Assembly: GCA_016209155.1 (NCBI GenBank)
Contig: JACQWU010000112.1
Coordinates: 2,188-19,477, forward strand
Length of the DNA: 17,290 bases
Source of the DNA: Candidatus Desantisiibacteriota bacterium
GTDB taxonomy: Bacteria; JACRDZ01
Direction of reading: 5' to 3'
Of the stretch, positions 14,093 to 17,290 are shown one piece after another. The position numbers and the translations under genes are program-made. A model generated the notes under the pieces. That model made no database searches and was not told the DNA's origin. It saw only the letters and a list, made by a program, of their open reading frames with translations. The first letter of the stretch is position 1, and every line of letters begins with the position of its first letter.

Positions 14093-16285
14093 ATGGACAG
14101 ACCAAATCCCGATAATATTTTAAAAATGGTTAAAGATGAAGATTCTCATCGAGGTAAAATTAAAATTTTTTTTGGAGCTGTTGCAGGTGTTGGTAAAACA
14201 TATGCAATGCTTGAATCTGCACGACTTAGAAAAAAGGAAGGTATTGATATTGTTGTCGGACATATAGAAACTCATAAGCGTGTTGATACGGAATCACTTC
14301 TGGAAGGTCTTGAAATTTTACCTTCTATGATTATTAAATACAAAAATGTTACCCTGCATGAATTTGATATTGATGCCGCGATAAAAAGAAATCCGAAAAT
14401 AATATTAGTTGACGAATTGGCTCATACCAATGCACCCGGTCTACGTCATACAAAACGCTGGCAGGACATTGAAGAATTGCTTGAAAAAGGGATTAATGTT
14501 TATACCACATTAAATGTCCAGCATTGTGAAAGTGTGAATGATATAGTATCTCAGATTACAGGGATAACTGTCCGCGAAACAGTTCCCGATACTTTTATCG
14601 AGAGATCAAACGATATTGAGCTTGTTGATCTTCCATCAGAGGAATTATTAAAGCGTCTTAAAGAAGGGAAAATTTATCTTGGTGAACAAAAAGAGCATGC
14701 AGCGGAAAATTTTTTCCAGCCGGGGAATCTGATTGCACTGCGTCAACTTGCTTTGCGCTATACTGCACATAATGTTGATTCCAAATTACAGGCATATAAA
14801 GAAGCTCATTCGATAAAAAAAATATGGAATGTCAGTGATAAATTTTTAGTATGCATAAGTTCAAGCCCTACAGCAATTCGCCTGATAAGAGCAGGGAAAA
14901 GAATAGCATCGAATTTAAAGGTGGATTGGATTGTTGCGTATGTTGAAATTCCAGCATTTTTAAAAGAAGAAGACAAAAAAAGAATCTCTGATATGATGAG
15001 ACTCGCTGAAACACTTGGTGCTGAAACAGCAACGCTCAGTGGACAGGATGTAGCAGAAACCTTAATTTCATATGCACGTTCAAAGAATATTACCAAAATA
15101 ATCATTGGTAAACCGCTAAGACCACGATGGAAAGAATTTTTCTTTGGATCAGTTATTGACAATTTTGCACGTAAAAGCGATGAGATAGATTTATATTTAT
15201 TAAGCGGTGATAGACAGCATGACGAAATAATTAAATCCACTTCCATGAAAATTTCTCCATTTTCATGGAAGAATTTTGGATTTACTATTGGAATAATATT
15301 TTTATGTACTATAATCAATAAACTTCTTCTTTCATCCCTGGCACTTGTAAATTTAATATTGATTTATTTTTCAGGAGTAACATGTGTTGCATTCCGATAT
15401 GGCAGGCGAATGTCGATTATAGCATCATTTTTAAGCGTATTGTTTTTTGATTTCTTTTTTGTTCCGCCATATTTTTCCTTTGCTGTAACAGATGTTGAAT
15501 ACTTTATAACTTTTATTGTAATGTTGATAGTGGGATTTACTATAGCTCATTTAACAGGACAACTTAAACGGCAAACAATTGCCATGAGACTTCGTGAAGA
15601 CCGTACGCAAGCTTTGTATTCCATAAGCCGCGATTTATCCAAAAGTTCTTATCCGGATGAGCTTTTTAAAATTGCTCTTAATCATATACAAAATTTTTTT
15701 AAATGCCGAGCTGTTATATATATACCTGATATCAATAACAATCTTACTGCAAATTTTGGTGAAATCAAGGAATTGAATTTATCGGCAAATGATTATACTG
15801 TTGTGGAATGGGTCTATGAACACAAAAAAAACGCAGGGAAAAATACAGATACTTTACCCGGATGGTCAAAAGGAATGTATTTACCTTTTACAGGAGTAGA
15901 AAAGACAGTAGGAGTTTTAGGGATTTTCCCTGAAGATGATAAGTTTAAAGATCCGGATCAACTGCATATGCTTGAGATGTTTGTAAACCAGACAGCGCTC
16001 GCAGTTGAAGGAGCAGAGCTTGCCAGGGCTGCAATTGATGCAAAATCAAATATTGAAAATGAACGCTTTAAAAATTTACTTTTAACTACTTTCTCATATG
16101 AACTTCAAGATCCATTGACATCCATTTCAGATGTTGCCGCAGAATTATCGAAACCTGAAAATATTAATGATGAATCAAAACGTAATATGTTAATAAAAAA
16201 AATGCAATATGAGATAAATATCCTAAATAAAAATGTTAATGAATTGCCAAATATAATTGATACCCGTAACAAACCTAATTTATAA
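14093..16285 (+). CDS. kdpD: KdpD-like sensor lacking kinase function (truncated, H-box Tyr)
   Basis: 730 residues, against roughly 890 for E. coli KdpD. The N-terminal KdpD domain has a Walker A motif GAVAGVGKT (28-36) and ILVDELAHTNAPG (104-116). A universal-stress-protein domain spans about 248-372 and includes GKPLRPRWKEFFFGSVID. Four membrane helices fall at about 395-413, 416-434, 440-457 and 469-487. A GAF-like region follows (about 510-645), then a HisKA-like hairpin (655-715). In the H-box, FSYELQDPL, the phosphoacceptor His is Tyr669 (TAT at 16097-16099). The protein ends 61 residues later, so the whole ATP-binding domain is absent. The 26 bases between its stop and the next gene leave no room for a remnant. 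No kdpE follows. It probably acts as a ligand-binding regulator and not as a kinase. GAGGT (14079-14083) is the ribosome binding site. Confidence 0.93.
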   Translation: MDRPNPDNILKMVKDEDSHRGKIKIFFGAVAGVGKTYAMLESARLRKKEGIDIVVGHIETHKRVDTESLLEGLEILPSMIIKYKNVTLHEFDIDAAIKRNPKIILVDELAHTNAPGLRHTKRWQDIEELLEKGINVYTTLNVQHCESVNDIVSQITGITVRETVPDTFIERSNDIELVDLPSEELLKRLKEGKIYLGEQKEHAAENFFQPGNLIALRQLALRYTAHNVDSKLQAYKEAHSIKKIWNVSDKFLVCISSSPTAIRLIRAGKRIASNLKVDWIVAYVEIPAFLKEEDKKRISDMMRLAETLGAETATLSGQDVAETLISYARSKNITKIIIGKPLRPRWKEFFFGSVIDNFARKSDEIDLYLLSGDRQHDEIIKSTSMKISPFSWKNFGFTIGIIFLCTIINKLLLSSLALVNLILIYFSGVTCVAFRYGRRMSIIASFLSVLFFDFFFVPPYFSFAVTDVEYFITFIVMLIVGFTIAHLTGQLKRQTIAMRLREDRTQALYSISRDLSKSSYPDELFKIALNHIQNFFKCRAVIYIPDINNNLTANFGEIKELNLSANDYTVVEWVYEHKKNAGKNTDTLPGWSKGMYLPFTGVEKTVGVLGIFPEDDKFKDPDQLHMLEMFVNQTALAVEGAELARAAIDAKSNIENERFKNLLLTTFSYELQDPLTSISDVAAELSKPENINDESKRNMLIKKMQYEINILNKNVNELPNIIDTRNKPNL

Positions 16286-16311
16286 TTCCATTTTATCTAA
16301 TTTTTAAATTT

Positions 16312-17290
16312 TCATTCTTTATCAAGATGAGGAAGTTCGGAAAAACCTGCGGCTTTTCTCTTATATGGATTTTTATAATTTTTCATTAATAGTGAATTAG
16401 ATACTACTGAGACAGAACTAAACGCCATTGCCATACCTGCAATAATCGGATTTAGTAAAAAACCTGTAAACGGATAAATAATACCCGATGCTATGGGAAT
16501 CCCGAGTGAATTATAAAAAAATGCCCAGAAAAGATTCTGTTTTATTTTTTTCATTGTATAAGTAGAAAGGTCTATAGCAGTTACAACATCGCGCAGATCA
16601 GCCTTAATAAGGACAATCTCACCTGACTCAATTGCAATATCAGTACCTGTCCCGACAGCGATTCCGACATCTGCCTGAATTAATGCCGGAGCATCATTAA
16701 TCCCATCGCCAACCATTGCAACCTTGTTTCCCTCGTTTTGAATTTTTTTAATTGTTTCCGCTTTATCCTGCGGTAATACTTCGGCAAATACTCTGTCTAT
16801 ACCGAGCTCTTTTGCGATCGCATTTCCTGTACGAATATTATCCCCTGTGATCATTACAACATTTTTTCCCATTTTTTTTAGAATGGTTACTGCCTCTTTT
16901 GAATGTTCTTTTAATGTATCCGCTACAGCTACTATTCCTGACACTTTTCTATCTATAACCACATACATGGAGGTTTTTCCCTGCAACTCAAGTTTTTGTA
17001 TTATATCATCAAAAGGACTCACATCAATTCCCAGTTCATTGAACAATTTCCTGTTGCCGATATAAATATTTTTTCCCTGCCATACAGCATTAACACCTTT
17101 ACCTGTAATAGAATCGAAAGTTTCAGGGTCATTTATTTTGATATTTTTTTTCTTCGCACCTTTAATTATCGCATCACCAACGGGATGTTCTGATTTTTTT
17201 TCTGCAAGTGCGGCAAAAAAAAGGACATCCTCTTCCTTAAAATCTTTTGATGCAAACACATCCGTCATTTCAGGTTCACCTTTTGTCAGC
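16312..17290 (-). CDS. copA: CopA-type Cu+-exporting P-type ATPase, C-terminal part
   Basis: 325 C-terminal residues are visible; the 5' part lies beyond the right edge. The first visible codons read LTKGEPEMTDV, the continuation of the DKTGT phosphorylation motif, which itself is just outside. The Met encoded at 17266-17268 is therefore internal. Numbered from that Met, the class IB nucleotide-binding SEHPVGDAI is at 26-34, TGDN at 141-144 and GDGINDAPA at 187-195. The penultimate membrane helix has YNSLGIP (252-258) and the last has MAFSSVSVVSN (281-291). These fit the YN-x4-P and M-x2-SS signatures of Cu+ transporters (subgroup IB-1) and exclude zinc/cadmium exporters. The gene is convergent with kdpD, 26 bases apart, with no obvious terminator between them. 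Confidence 0.93.
   Translation of the reverse strand, partial: LTKGEPEMTDVFASKDFKEEDVLFFAALAEKKSEHPVGDAIIKGAKKKNIKINDPETFDSITGKGVNAVWQGKNIYIGNRKLFNELGIDVSPFDDIIQKLELQGKTSMYVVIDRKVSGIVAVADTLKEHSKEAVTILKKMGKNVVMITGDNIRTGNAIAKELGIDRVFAEVLPQDKAETIKKIQNEGNKVAMVGDGINDAPALIQADVGIAVGTGTDIAIESGEIVLIKADLRDVVTAIDLSTYTMKKIKQNLFWAFFYNSLGIPIASGIIYPFTGFLLNPIIAGMAMAFSSVSVVSNSLLMKNYKNPYKRKAAGFSELPHLDKE

Noticed and set aside
14806-15318. 170-codon minus-strand open frame
   Set aside because: It is antisense to kdpD across the USP and first membrane helix, with no supporting start signal or recognisable domain.
16286-16311. Terminator or kinase-domain remnant between kdpD and copA
   Set aside because: Only 26 AT-rich bases without an inverted repeat; there is neither a hairpin nor room for a lost kinase domain.
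17266-17268. Start codon of the copper ATPase at 17268
   Set aside because: The codons upstream to the window edge are open and encode the continuation of the P-type DKTGTLT motif, so this Met is internal and the gene is cut by the window.

Overview
The window is AT-rich bacterial chromosomal DNA. It holds a complete potassium-uptake operon (kdpFABC plus a kdpD-like gene), a serine-biosynthesis gene pair and several sensory proteins. The species cannot be named from the sequence. A probable lipoprotein with a lipobox-like cysteine, the soluble GAF histidine kinase and c-di-AMP riboswitches fit an anaerobe-like lineage or an uncultured phylum using c-di-AMP. I saw no tRNA, rRNA, CRISPR, transposase or phage gene.

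Layout. Positions 3-437 hold the 3' end of an unrecognised gene that enters from the left. A complete cytoplasmic GAF histidine kinase (606-1949) and, one base later, a probable lipoprotein with two retropepsin-like aspartyl protease halves (1951-3366) follow on the plus strand. A convergent four-gene minus-strand operon (transcribed 8917 to 3401) encodes a membrane-anchored coiled-coil protein, a class V aminotransferase, phosphoglycerate dehydrogenase SerA, and a PAS-GAF sensor whose C-terminus looks like a decayed transmitter. A divergent promoter region (about 8942-9045) separates this operon from kdp.

The kdp leader is the most notable part. Two c-di-AMP (ydaO/yuaA-class) riboswitches sit in tandem with a 225-base period. 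Each has its own intrinsic terminator, and a 101-base block is identical in both. The variable hairpin differs between copies but keeps its pairing through compensatory changes. The first copy is followed by a Shine-Dalgarno sequence and an ATG that runs straight into TAA. The second copy leads to kdpF (29 codons), kdpA, kdpB and kdpC.

The kdpD-like product keeps the KdpD sensor domain, a universal-stress-protein domain with a recognisable version of the c-di-AMP motif known from Staphylococcus KdpD, four membrane helices and a GAF region. Its H-box histidine is tyrosine and it has no ATP-binding kinase domain. No kdpE is visible. The likely logic is that c-di-AMP controls K+ uptake at transcription through two riboswitches in series, and perhaps again through a non-kinase KdpD, replacing the classic KdpD/KdpE phosphorelay.

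Three intergenic palindromes beginning GTAGG (3377-3399, 11318-11343, 13453-13481) look like REP elements; two lie inside the kdp operon. The window ends in the C-terminal half of a convergent CopA-type copper ATPase.
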